Assembly: GCF_037572775.1 (NCBI RefSeq)
Contig: NZ_JBBHKA010000001.1
Coordinates: forward strand, 1,364,001-1,428,000
Reading direction: 5' to 3'
DNA from: Ramlibacter sp. PS4R-6
GTDB lineage: Bacteria > Pseudomonadota > Gammaproteobacteria > Burkholderiales > Burkholderiaceae_C
DNA: 64,000 nucleotides
This document shows, in pieces, positions 54,701 through 60,460 of the stretch (the stretch's first letter is position 1; the number at the start of each line of letters is the position of its first letter). A program made the translations under genes and the position numbers. Below the pieces are notes generated by a model. The model worked only from the letters and a program-made list of their open reading frames with translations. It was not told where the DNA came from and did no database searches.

Positions 54701-56703
54701 TCGGTACGCCTACAAATGCCTATGTCGGACCCTTGTCCCTGAAAGTTACCGCCGACGACGGCAGGGGAGGGTCCGCGAGCACGGTTTTCTCCGTCACGGT
54801 GAACAACGTCAACGACGCGCCCACTGCGGTGGGCACTCTCGCCAACTGGTCGGCACTCGCCGGAAGCTCCGCAAGCTACATGTTCGCTGCCACGGCTTTC
54901 AAGGATGTCGACGTGGGCGACTCTCTTACCTATACGGCGACGAGGACAGACGGATCGCCTATTCCGTCATGGATCACATTCAACGCCGCCACTCGCACGT
55001 TCACCGGTACACCTGGCTTGGGTGACGGCGGCGATTTCGGTCTGAAGATCACGGCAACCGACAAGAGCGGTCTTTCAGCGTCGCAGGCATTGCAGCTCCA
55101 CGTTGACACAAGCCAGAACCTCGTCGGGACGGCCGGCAACGATAGCCTGGTAGGCGCAGGAGGCAACGACACACTCGACGGCATGGCGGGGGCCGACACC
55201 ATGCGTGGTGGAGCGGGTGACGACACGTATTACGTCGACAATGCCGGCGATGTCGTTACGGAAAACGCGAACGAAGGCTTCGACACCGTCAATACATCCC
55301 TGACCTATGTGCTCGGTGCGAACGTCGAGAAACTCGTGTTGACGGGTTCGAACAATCGCAACGGAACCGGGAACGAGTTGAACAACGTTCTCATCGGCAA
55401 CTCGGGCGGAAACTCGCTTCAAGGGGGCGCGGGCAACGACACGCTGGACGGCGGGGGAGGCGCGGATACGCTCAAAGGCGGTGCGGGCGATGATCTCTAC
55501 TACGTCTACGGTGGGGCGGGGACAATAACCGAGCAAGCAGGCGAGGGTGTAGACACGGTGGCGAGCTTCAACTCCTGGAGCCTAGGCCTGAATTTCGAGA
55601 ACCTGCTGTTGACGGGAACCGGCGATGTCGATGGCACCGGCAATGCCCTCGTCAATGTGATTACGGGCAATGCCGGGGCGAACGTCTTGAAAGGGGGTGA
55701 TGGCGACGACACTCTCTACGGCGGGGCAGGGAACGACGACTTGCGCGGTGAAGCGGGCAGCGATGCAATGCTCGGCGGCCAGGGCGACGACACCTACGAG
55801 GTGAAAGACGCAACGGATGTGGTGACCGAATTCGCTGGGGAAGGTATCGACACGGTTACCAGCTACATCAACTACACGTTGGGTGCGAACCTCGAAAACC
55901 TGGACTCCCGATCTGGATCGGGCGCATGGGTGGGCGGGAACCAATTGAACAATCTGCTCAGTGGACACTCCGGCAATGACACTCTTCAAGGAGCCGGAGG
56001 GGACGATACTCTCGACGGTGAAGGTGGAGTGGACACTCTCGCGGGGGGCACGGGCAACGACGTCTACCTTGTCGATACGACGACGGATACCATCACCGAG
56101 AATGCGGACGAGGGAGTGGACTCGGTCCAAACCAAGTTCACCTTCACGCTTGCGGCAAATGTCGAAAACCTGTTGATCCTGGAAAGCAGTTCCGGCGCCA
56201 ATGGAACGGGCAACGCCTCCGACAATGCGTTGACAGGATCGTCCCAGAACAACAAATTCAGCGGACTCGCCGGGAACGACACGCTCAACGGAGGTGCGGG
56301 GAGCGACGATCTGACGGGGGGAACGGGCAATGACACTTACGTCATGGCTCGGGGATACGGGAATGACAACATCATCGAGAACGACTCGACCGCGGGGAAT
56401 ACCGATGTCGCTGTTTTCGGTCCTGACATCGCCAGCAGTCAGTTGTGGTTCCGTCAGAGGAACATGGATCTCGAAGTTATGGTCATTGGGACCAACGACC
56501 GGTTCCTCATCACGAACTGGTACGGGGGCAACCAATTCCATGTCGAGCAATTCCGCACCGGCGATAGCAAGATGCTGCTTGATAGCCAAGTGCAAAACCT
56601 GGTAAATGCAATGGCTGGTTTCAATCCGCCTGCGGGGGGCCAGACTACGCTGCCACCGGGCTACGAAAGTGTGGCGCAGGCGATTGCCGCAAACTGGAGT
56701 TGA
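42718..56703 (+). CDS. Giant RTX protein with N-terminal lipase domain (4661 residues)
   Basis: Start ATG 42718 has GGAGG upstream and follows the previous stop directly. Residues about 1-330 are an alpha/beta hydrolase with the lipase elbow GHSLGG at 170-175 (nucleophile S172). RTX nonapeptides occur at about 511-591 and again at 882-1362, broken by charged inserts. After a Pro-rich linker near 1445, residues about 1460-2820 carry DGSxGSDTYNxDGS repeats. Then come 13 cadherin-like (He_PIG/CADG) domains of about 100 residues at 2826-4130, more RTX repeats to about 4540, and a C-terminus ending YESVAQAIAANWS. It has no signal peptide. It is exported by the HlyB/HlyD genes upstream and is probably a surface adhesin with lipase activity. 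Confidence 0.9.
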   Translation: MTATLNDAYINALLADASYVDGLAIDMTGALLANQISGRMTPALARYIGSNFTVLDVAAGLSSSFEAVVWRGNVGTSFAGQTFISFRGTQEGPDFTDADPDLASSGLAHRQLADMVNWWLRETTPARYPDGDPVFVRQVKLTTDNDFVLGDLVPAAGSLAGLTSAKSVNGHSLGGYLATSFARIFGAKWPIETVNTFNSAGFSKLATSNIDLAFSRIASAIGPEFSLETFSHSQNNYFALNGINVTTNTWDPVGFQQYGVRVGLFQEDLTSEVINNHYMYKLTDLLSLGNVLAQLDPTLDFERLSAIVRAGSNRMIASYEGVLDGLRMALLGRGTELSQMGDANGSNFGQPDARVNFHANIEMLLKGSAFQALIGKVTIGVASQGLRTRAHNDFGALVALQDLSPIVIAAKNPALELDINDFWQSSRTVDYTTWLAERGGTPARFTDEWIADRAAMLTALMRYNVADATGNLISAGGATQTAKNIYIDLTTGRTLTETSNGSLPSRFVKFGGSGNDPLLGESLDDHLYGGEGNDHLSGQMGGDYLQGDGGNDSLLGGVGNDTMAGGAGDDSLEGGENDDSLMGGADNDTYVMSGSWGKDSLIDSDGSGRIMLNGWRLIGGTGIGAPGAEWQEELPDDQKVRYLLLESKASTTGKQLQITVQGDAANSITINNFDFAAAKSGTYLGIHLDDTPKVALVQGSGPSFWGDVNANLQALVGRATDIIEGAATTFMLNLKTAAKAAESFVFHLFGLEDKSVKVVVGDRVIDADGATIALAEGQTQVSFALIQDGGLDADVVGSLSVDYMGAGGKLATSNSWGLSLHDAPDPASIITGDFTKKIVNNKFVFQPEQPAEGQYNYAVDEDNPNSPNAADLISGFDEAEKILGLGGNDALLGRGGADSIDGGDGNDILQGGLGADTLIGGEGNDIIYGSSTGWLWTTDTPGREAPYVPSGESLLWAGFGWSLTTNGSTNLTGEPSGRLENTVARDEQFDDVGNVIESGAGNDHVYAGVADDRVEAGDGKDIVYGSIGNDLVLGQEGNDYLFGDGQSKRANISVDYAPAAQHGQDFLDGGEGDDTLVGQGNNDVLYGGVGSDQLWGDSGSFMSSDWEYLDAAFHGNDYLDGEDGDDSLIGQGGADTLYGGIGNDMLQGDDNSTARVPGDKQGNDLMDGEDGDDTLFGGGAADTLYGGAGNDLMRGDDNALEAKFHGADYIDAEDGADTVVGGGGADTIYGGAGNDRLSGDGGTSGQADFAAQFYGADYIDAEDGEDYVVAGGSADTVYGGAGNDTIFGDANGATGSREGSDYLDGEGGDDQIAAGGGNDTVIGGVGNDVLQGDEGDDWIEGGDGDDTLQAGGGSDTLIGGDGANVFVIDKKAAGNITIESESELDAVVFQDGIVAGSITGVVEGDTMQIQVGTGQTVTVGANVGAFQFADNSTMSAAAMAAYLQAHPPAPPPPAPAPPPSGTTTTTTNLTDSNGNPAGSSVTVATPTQTTTTIFSGPNGTGAKLSDTWTTAAGGHGSNTYNTDGSSSGIAYNLDGTHTSYTDSGQGDRTDETFDAGGFKTTVTWNHADGSRGNDRFSLDGSSTGVTYHANETYETYTDDGRGHVTVLSFDSHGKLLGTEIDGRTYPSTEETDYPDGGHRVVMWNAPGEMTSTIYGTDGKKTSVSWSKADGTHGSETYLLDGSSTTTAWRADGSYEMRENNGVGKLRVIQFGSAGEVLGSSVQQTDGLNRITTFYGPDGSTVNQEWAHPGGGTGSLTVDPEDFNGVVNYLEATEARNLPYYQAWDAADGSAGLREEHEREFIATSWFINYVPSGQLGMGDYDGEFHTMDNGVQGALLNAWWQLWAGKTASFFDTQYYVLSYWDAPSERDGSSPEVGDYYIRDYYLDASITVTLRSSGQKDIDIRRVGTQYDPGRLTIVGGASTAYSRLISAFNGSGNYDVFEDDGAGNMRLVTYNAVKTKIADVWFHNDGSYGSDTYNADGSMTGVSANPEGHYVKFSRNAQGVLTVANYPDATGHLVVETYKPPPVALPPAPPAPVPGLVPSGGTAQHTSHTYTPDDWYFEITHRPTENPCDQEHILYNSDGTILSRTKIHTDPGYEVSVNVGSTRVGSAYDVRGRVTSRFTDDGQGTVTTLQLDAQGHISQREVVLTTVDGGITTSRYSASGALLGYDTRAAGSRRVDHFDAAGRYSGYDESIGDGDGNAMGTRYDAEDSLLGYTATVVSQSGRVITATTYDAVGSVMGTNITSSDADGVVQTDMYDAQGHLKGSVVATPREDGDIETVNYDATGKIVDYVTLHTDAQRTIILTTFDGQGIKLREDRHIADGTQVLTEFTGDGSNSATTWAVDGSWSVAAVDAQGNTITTQFSDLGVKRSDSWTRTDGSHGSDTFALDGSATGEATYADGSTGTFATDTTGKQTATYRDADGDIVGTGTTFKLTDRTETARYDAAGKLLSDRWWANDGSWGFTNWTNADDIVTEEHAPDGSYTVSNERRGNTVTTSYDAAGRKQTGSWTNTDGSFGSDTYHPDGGRTGIATTTEGNLQKVTTSEIDASGHVVSDTWTLSDGSYGSDTFNADGSGSGEGHFLDGSYTDITYYGPGDFRTYKYSAAGDNTLDEYQGPDGSWWRWEGTFDSTGFMTGDTYSDSDGYWWFDVYNPDGSYYGEDHGPDYWRKYSGDEHSEAWEKSDGTHGTKSWTATSSTETTFRADGSYETYFFSAGEGRWARTQFAADGAKLSATWQDGATSGTDVFYADGSSSGTATNGNDGTGTRYIDDGLGDRTTTSLNASGVATGDSWVRADGSHGTTTFNADGTISGTRVAADGTVTNYTNQSHAVSVAAPIADQAAHERANWSYTVSADTFFEADPGDMFVYTATLANGSALPGWLTFDARSHTFSGTPPTGSHDNLAIKVSVTNGANQTASDVFVLAITDGNSAPVAAQTIQAQNATEDQPWTFAVAADTFTDVDTGDTMTYSAQLANGVPLPAWLSFDAATCTFSGTPANGDVGTLSVKLIATDSVGASGSTTFSLAVPNANDAPTVAQAIAIQSATEDSTWSFAVPTGTFNDVDASDVLTYGASLADGSALPSWISFDSTSRTFSGTPGAGDIGSLSIKVTATDAAGAAVSTAFTLSVNHVNHAPVVTQPIGAQMATEDSAWSLVVPASTFSDADGETLVFGALLADGTALPSWLTFDAAARTFSGTPVNGNVGALNVRLTGTDAAGASASTTFALVVQNTNDAPVLVQPIPDQGAAEDSLWTFPTAGAFSDVDTGDSLTFAATLQDGSALPSWLSFNASTGVLSGTPGNGDVGSLVIKVAATDAAGASVSTTFNLLVSNTNDAPTVIQSIPAQSATEDQPWTYTVAAGAFADVDVGDSLTYSARLANGSALPGWLAFDAATRTFSGTPANAQVGAQSVTVMATDAAGAVAAIDFLLTVADVNDAPTVVATIGDKTVDEDSNWTFAVPASTFGDVDAGDTLTLSASLADGQALPSWLSFNASTRTFSGVPANGDVGSLSVRITATDAVGASVSTTFAVTVRNVNDAPFAVGSIEAQAATEGQAWTYSVDASAFADVDANDVLTYSAVIPAEDASWLSFDPTTRTFSGTPGHVQGGPRTITVKATDSAGAVAATTFDLSVTLLNVAPVVANTIDDVQIDEDGAWTFAVPSSTFSDADVGDTLTYVATMVDGSALPSWLAFNVATHTFSGTPANENVGTLGITVTATDTAGESVGTSFDLTVRNVNDAPVSAGISTQTAYEDALWTFTVPASTFSDVDPGDTLVYGASRGTGAGLFLPSWLSFDPQTRTFSGTPAQADVGDLTVTVRAYDTSGAWAAATFTVAVQNTNDAPHPLQGISSVNTKEDQAFNYTFAAGAFTDPDPNDVLSYSAKRSDGSALPSWLSFNAASRTFSGTPVNDDVGVVGIKVTATDLAGASTHTSFNITVENTNDAPEAVTILPQSVDEDSPWTFYIPAFKDVDQGSQLSYTVKQESGASLPGWLTFVSNEHKLVGTPTNAYVGPLSLKVTADDGRGGSASTVFSVTVNNVNDAPTAVGTLANWSALAGSSASYMFAATAFKDVDVGDSLTYTATRTDGSPIPSWITFNAATRTFTGTPGLGDGGDFGLKITATDKSGLSASQALQLHVDTSQNLVGTAGNDSLVGAGGNDTLDGMAGADTMRGGAGDDTYYVDNAGDVVTENANEGFDTVNTSLTYVLGANVEKLVLTGSNNRNGTGNELNNVLIGNSGGNSLQGGAGNDTLDGGGGADTLKGGAGDDLYYVYGGAGTITEQAGEGVDTVASFNSWSLGLNFENLLLTGTGDVDGTGNALVNVITGNAGANVLKGGDGDDTLYGGAGNDDLRGEAGSDAMLGGQGDDTYEVKDATDVVTEFAGEGIDTVTSYINYTLGANLENLDSRSGSGAWVGGNQLNNLLSGHSGNDTLQGAGGDDTLDGEGGVDTLAGGTGNDVYLVDTTTDTITENADEGVDSVQTKFTFTLAANVENLLILESSSGANGTGNASDNALTGSSQNNKFSGLAGNDTLNGGAGSDDLTGGTGNDTYVMARGYGNDNIIENDSTAGNTDVAVFGPDIASSQLWFRQRNMDLEVMVIGTNDRFLITNWYGGNQFHVEQFRTGDSKMLLDSQVQNLVNAMAGFNPPAGGQTTLPPGYESVAQAIAANWS
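44245..44490 (+). repeat. RTX nonapeptide block 1
   Basis: Tandem GGxGND-type calcium-binding nonapeptides (GGEGNDHLS, GGDGGNDSL, GGVGNDTMA, GGAGDDSLE) follow the lipase domain directly, as in bacterial RTX lipases. They probably help folding of the hydrolase after export. Confidence 0.85.
45361..46800 (+). repeat. RTX nonapeptide block 2, interrupted
   Basis: Many GGxGxD units in pairs or triplets separated by longer inserts that recur in form (HGNDYLDGEDGDD, HGADYIDAEDGAD, YGADYIDAEDGED). The inserts look like duplicated modules of about 60-65 residues rather than random breaks. Confidence 0.85.
47100..51180 (+). repeat. DGSxGSDTYNxDGS repeat region
   Basis: About nine copies of a motif of the form WTxxDGSHGSDTYNADGSSTG spread over some 1360 residues, with Asp/Gly/Thr-rich spacers similar in feel to Rhs/YD repeats but lacking YD pairs. 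Two stretches (about 48000-48500 and 48830-49000) break the pattern and may be inserted domains. Confidence 0.7.
51195..55106 (+). repeat. 13 tandem cadherin-like (He_PIG/CADG) domains
   Basis: Each unit of about 100 residues opens with a P-x5-I-x-x-Q-x-A-T-E-D-x-x-W-[ST]-[FY] motif and contains [ST]-F-x-D-[VA]-D-x-G-D, LPSWLSF and TFSGTP before ending in an N-x-N-DAP junction. Copies are diverged in DNA but very regular in protein. They probably form a long rod holding the ends of the protein apart. Confidence 0.88.
55115..56340 (+). repeat. RTX nonapeptide block 3 with spacer modules
   Basis: GGAGNDTLDGGGGADTL-type units alternate with modules of the form DTYYVDNAGDVVTENANEG...LGANVEKLVLTG, giving four to five module pairs. 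This is the usual arrangement just before the secretion signal of large type I substrates. Confidence 0.88.
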
Positions 56704-56821
56704 TCGATTTTCGTATTCCAGCAGTCCCCGCGTGCTTGTCAGAGTGATGGGTGGCTCATCCTCGGGGCATGTCAACATCGCGTGCTTGCTGGATGGTAGC
56801 TGGACTCAGCAAAATGGAGCC

Positions 56822-57859
56822 ATGACAAAGGCGGTCATCCTCCTTGCCGGGCTCCACAAGACCGCGACAACGTCCATCCAGGAGACTTGCTTCGCAAACC
56901 GCGAAGCGCTGCGCGCGGCCGGGTTCGAGTATCCCGTCGTGAACATGAAAACACGACGGGACAGCAACCACTCGCTCTTTCTCAAGGAGCTGTTTCGCGC
57001 CGATCCGGGCCGTCTCGGATTGGCAGGGCAGTTTGCGCTGGATGGCGAGTTCTCGCCCGAAGTTCAGGAGCGGCAACGAAAGGAATTTGCCGCAGCGCTG
57101 GCGCGGGACACGCGGTCGGTGCTGTTCGTCGCCGAGAGTGTTTCTGTCTTCGCCGAAGACGAGCTTCGCACCATGAGTGACTGGTTCGCATCGCAAGGTT
57201 GCTCCTTGCGGGTGATGTGCCACGTTCGCCACATTTCCACATGGCTGCAATCCATGGTCGCACAGCGCGTCGCCGGTCAGATGATGATGACCATCGCACA
57301 AGCGGTCCAGGAGTTCGTCGACGTCGGTGGGATCGTGCGGCCCAGGATCGAAGTCATCCGGCGCGTCTTTCCGGGTGTGGAGTTCTACAGCCACGAGCGC
57401 GCAGTGCGGCATGGCGCCGGCCCGGCGGCCTTCTTTCTCGAAGCCATCGGCTTCCCGGGCGCAGCATCCGTACGGACCGTACGCGCGAACGAAGGAGCAA
57501 GCGACGCCGCTACTCGGACGCTTTCATTGATTTTCGAGCGGTTCGGGCGAAGCCATGCATCGCCGCGCGAATTGCGAGAACACCGGCAAGACGCCGGGAT
57601 GCGCGCGCTGCGGGCTTTGCCGGGCCCCAAGTTTGCACTCACCAGAGATGAAGCCGCGCCCTTGCTGCCGATGCTGCACGACGAAAACGAGTGGCTGCGC
57701 ACGACGCTAGGCGCCGAGTACCACGACGCTGATCCGCGGTTTGCCGAAGCACGCCCGTCATGGAGTGAAGCGACGCTCCGGAAGTTCCACGAAGCTGTTC
57801 CGTCACTCAGGCCGGATGTCCGGCAGTGGCTGGAAAGCCAACGGCACCGTCTCGAGTAG
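56822..57859 (+). CDS. Sulfotransferase-like P-loop protein, paralogue of 9456-10493
   Basis: 345 residues from ATG 56822 (GGAG five bases upstream). ILLAGLHKTATTSIQETCFANREALRAAGF aligns with the start of the other copy, as do VRHISTWLQSMVAQRV and the C-terminal LLPMLHDENEWLRTTLG. In the P-loop the central Gly of HKTGTTS is Ala here, which could weaken PAPS binding. It follows the giant RTX gene by 118 bases with no terminator seen. It might modify a surface product of this island; the acceptor is unknown. It is convergent with the next gene, nine bases away. Confidence 0.7.
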   Translation: MTKAVILLAGLHKTATTSIQETCFANREALRAAGFEYPVVNMKTRRDSNHSLFLKELFRADPGRLGLAGQFALDGEFSPEVQERQRKEFAAALARDTRSVLFVAESVSVFAEDELRTMSDWFASQGCSLRVMCHVRHISTWLQSMVAQRVAGQMMMTIAQAVQEFVDVGGIVRPRIEVIRRVFPGVEFYSHERAVRHGAGPAAFFLEAIGFPGAASVRTVRANEGASDAATRTLSLIFERFGRSHASPRELREHRQDAGMRALRALPGPKFALTRDEAAPLLPMLHDENEWLRTTLGAEYHDADPRFAEARPSWSEATLRKFHEAVPSLRPDVRQWLESQRHRLE

Positions 57860-57868
57860 GCGTCTGAA

Positions 57869-58939
57869 TCAATGCGGCGCAGCTAGCTGCTGGATGCCGA
57901 CCTTGCGTGCCGACGCCGCGATCTCGCCCCAGGTCGTGTCGTCCACCGCAATCCCCGAACGCCTGCGCTCCTCGCGCGCAATGCGCTCCGGCTCACCCGC
58001 AACCATCACGCCTTCCGTCCCCGGCGCCGGCGGGCTTTGCCGGAGCCAGTCGACGAAGGCGAGCGCATCGCTCTCGAACTTCTCGCGCGTGCCCAGCTTC
58101 TGCGGGTCGATGAGGATCGTGAGCATGCCGTTGAAGACCGCGCGTTTCGTGTTCGCAGGCACGTGCCACGTGCCGCCACCTGTCAGCGCCCCGCCGAGCA
58201 ATTCACAGGCCACCGCCAGCCCGAAGCCCTTGTGCTCGCCGAACGGCATCAGCGCGCCGAACAGCCCGTTCGTCTGCGGCACGACGACGACACCCGGGTC
58301 GATGGTCGGCCGCCCATGCTCGTCGATCAGCAGTCCCGCATCCACCTTGCGCCCCTCGTTGTGCGCCACGCGCATCTTGCCTTGCGCCACGCGGCTGGTC
58401 GCGAAGTCCAGCACGAAGGGATCGCGGCCTTTGAGCGGGATACCGATGCAGCACGGGTTGGTGCCGTAGCGCCCATCCGCGCCGTTCCACGCGGCCACCA
58501 CCGGCCGCGACAGCACGTTGACGAAATGGATGGAGACGAAGCCCTGCGCCACCGCCATCTCGGCGAAGTGGCCGATGCGCCCCAGGTGGTGCGCGTTGGC
58601 CAGCGTCAGGATGCAGCTGCCCGTCTGCTTGGCGCGCTGCATGCCCAGCACCATCGCCTCTTCGCCGACGATCTGCCCGTAGCCGCGCTGGCCGTCCATG
58701 GCGATCAGGCTCGCGGCGTCGACGTTCACCTTCGCGTGCGCGTTGGGTTGCAGCCCGCCTTCCAGGATCGAGTCGACGTAGCGCGGAAGCATGCCCACGC
58801 CGTGCGAGTCGTGCCCGCTCAGGTTGGCGAGGACCAGGTTCTCGGCGACACGCCGCGCCTCGTCTTCGTGGCTGCCGGCGGCCCGCAGGATCTTCGTGCA
58901 GTCGGCGGTGAGCGCCTCTGCCGATACGACCTTCGTCAT
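57869..58939 (-). CDS. Ldh2/malate-lactate dehydrogenase family oxidoreductase
   Basis: 356 residues. Family features: NLSGHDSHGVGMLPRYV with the catalytic His near residue 48, ILTLANAHHLGRIGHFAEMA, GTNPCCIGIP, DFATSRVAQGKMR and MPFGEHKGFGLAVACELL. This NAD(P)-dependent family oxidises 2-hydroxy acids such as malate, lactate, ureidoglycolate, sulfolactate or sugar-acid derivatives. It is the last gene of the minus-strand catabolic operon, one base after the UxaA/GarD-like gene, so a sugar-acid or related hydroxy-acid intermediate is likely. Confidence 0.88.
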   Translation of the reverse strand: MTKVVSAEALTADCTKILRAAGSHEDEARRVAENLVLANLSGHDSHGVGMLPRYVDSILEGGLQPNAHAKVNVDAASLIAMDGQRGYGQIVGEEAMVLGMQRAKQTGSCILTLANAHHLGRIGHFAEMAVAQGFVSIHFVNVLSRPVVAAWNGADGRYGTNPCCIGIPLKGRDPFVLDFATSRVAQGKMRVAHNEGRKVDAGLLIDEHGRPTIDPGVVVVPQTNGLFGALMPFGEHKGFGLAVACELLGGALTGGGTWHVPANTKRAVFNGMLTILIDPQKLGTREKFESDALAFVDWLRQSPPAPGTEGVMVAGEPERIAREERRRSGIAVDDTTWGEIAASARKVGIQQLAAPH

Positions 58940-58940
58940 C

Positions 58941-60455
58941 TCACATCACCGCGCCGACCTGCCAGGGCACGAACTCGTTCTGCCCGTAGCCGTGCACCTC
59001 GCTCTTGCTGCGCTCGCCCGACGCGGTGGCCAGCACCAGGCGGAAGATGCGCTCGCCCATCTCCTGGATGGACGCCTTGCCGTCGATGATCTCGCCGCAG
59101 TTGATGTCCATGTCCTCCTCCTGCCGCTGCCACAGCGTGGTGTTGGTGGCGAGCTTGAGCGAAGGCGAAGGCGCGCAGCCGTAGGCGGAGCCGCGGCCGG
59201 TGGTGAAGCAGATCATGTTGGCGCCGCCGGCCACCTGGCCCGTGGCGCTCACGGGGTCGTAGCCGGGCGTGTCCATGTAGACGAAGCCGTGCGCGGTGAC
59301 GGGCTCCGCGTACTCGTACACCGCCTTGAGGTTGGTCGTGCCGCCCTTGGCGACGGCGCCCAGCGACTTCTCGAGGATGGTCGTGAGGCCGCCCGCCTTG
59401 TTGCCCGGCGAGGGGTTGTTGTTCATCTCGCCTTCGTTCACCTTGGTGTAGTGCTCCCACCAGTGGATGCGCTCGATCAGCTTCTCGCCCACTTCGCGCG
59501 ACACGGCGCGCTTGGTCAGCAGGTGTTCCGCGCCATAGATCTCCGGCGTCTCCGACAGGATGGCCGTGCCGCCGTGCGCCACCAGCAGGTCCACCGCCGC
59601 GCCCAGCGCCGGGTTGGCGCTGATGCCCGAATAGCCGTCGCTGCCGCCGCACTGCAGGCCGATGGTGATGTGCTCGGCCGAGCAGGGCTCGCGCCGCACG
59701 CGGTTGGCCTGCGGCAGCATCTCCTCGATCAGGGCGATGCCGCGCTCCACCGTCTTGCGCGTGCCGCCCGTATCCTGGATGTTGAAGACCTTCAGCGTCT
59801 CGCCTTCGCGCAAGGACGAATGGGCCAGCCAGGCGTTGATCTGGTTGGCCTCGCACCCCAGGCCCACGACCAGCACGCCCCAGAAGTTGGCGTGTGTCGC
59901 ATAGCCCGCGAGCACGCGCTCGAGGATCTTCATGCCGAAGCCTTCGGTGTCCATGCCGCAGCCGGTGCCGTGCGTCAACGCGACCACGCCGTCGACGTTC
60001 GGGTACGCCGCCATCGCCTCGGGGTTCGTCAAGCGCGAGAAGTGGTCGGCGATGGCGCGCGCCGCCGTCGCCGAGCAGTTCACGCTGGACAGGATGCCGA
60101 TGTAGTTGCGCGTGGCCACGCGGCCGTCGGCGCGCTTGATGCCCAGGAAGGTCGCCTGCTTGCGCGGCGGCTCGGGCTTCACGTCCGCGCCAAAGGCGTA
60201 GTCGCGCGTGAACTCGCCCATCACGAGGTTGTGCGTGTGCACGTGCTCGCCGGCGGCGATCGGCTTGCTGGCGAAGCCGATGATCTGGTTGTAGCGGCGC
60301 ACCGGCTGGCCGGTGGCGATGTCGCGCATCGCGACCTTGTGGCCGGGCGGGATGAGGCCCTTGACGGCGACGTTCTCCACGGTGGCGCCGCCCACGAGCT
60401 GGCTGCGCGCGATGATGACGTCGTCGTCGGGATGCAGGCGGATGAAGGGGGTCAT
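58941..60455 (-). CDS. UxaA/GarD-family hydro-lyase (altronate/galactarate dehydratase-like)
   Basis: 504 residues from ATG 60455. The N-terminal SAF-type domain (about 1-95) runs from IRLHPDDDVIIARSQLVGG to HTHNLVMGEFTRDYAFG. The catalytic part has FLGIKRADGRVATRNYIGIL, HGTGCGMD, VVGLGCEANQI, LQCGGSDGYSGISANPALG and CFTTGRGSAYG, including the Cys/Glu metal ligands of this iron-dependent dehydratase family. It would dehydrate altronate, galactarate or a related acid. The SuyAB sulfolactate lyases belong to the same superfamily but are two proteins. The neighbours give the transporter and dehydrogenase of the same pathway. Confidence 0.87.
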   Translation of the reverse strand: MTPFIRLHPDDDVIIARSQLVGGATVENVAVKGLIPPGHKVAMRDIATGQPVRRYNQIIGFASKPIAAGEHVHTHNLVMGEFTRDYAFGADVKPEPPRKQATFLGIKRADGRVATRNYIGILSSVNCSATAARAIADHFSRLTNPEAMAAYPNVDGVVALTHGTGCGMDTEGFGMKILERVLAGYATHANFWGVLVVGLGCEANQINAWLAHSSLREGETLKVFNIQDTGGTRKTVERGIALIEEMLPQANRVRREPCSAEHITIGLQCGGSDGYSGISANPALGAAVDLLVAHGGTAILSETPEIYGAEHLLTKRAVSREVGEKLIERIHWWEHYTKVNEGEMNNNPSPGNKAGGLTTILEKSLGAVAKGGTTNLKAVYEYAEPVTAHGFVYMDTPGYDPVSATGQVAGGANMICFTTGRGSAYGCAPSPSLKLATNTTLWQRQEEDMDINCGEIIDGKASIQEMGERIFRLVLATASGERSKSEVHGYGQNEFVPWQVGAVM

Positions 60456-60460
60456 GATGT

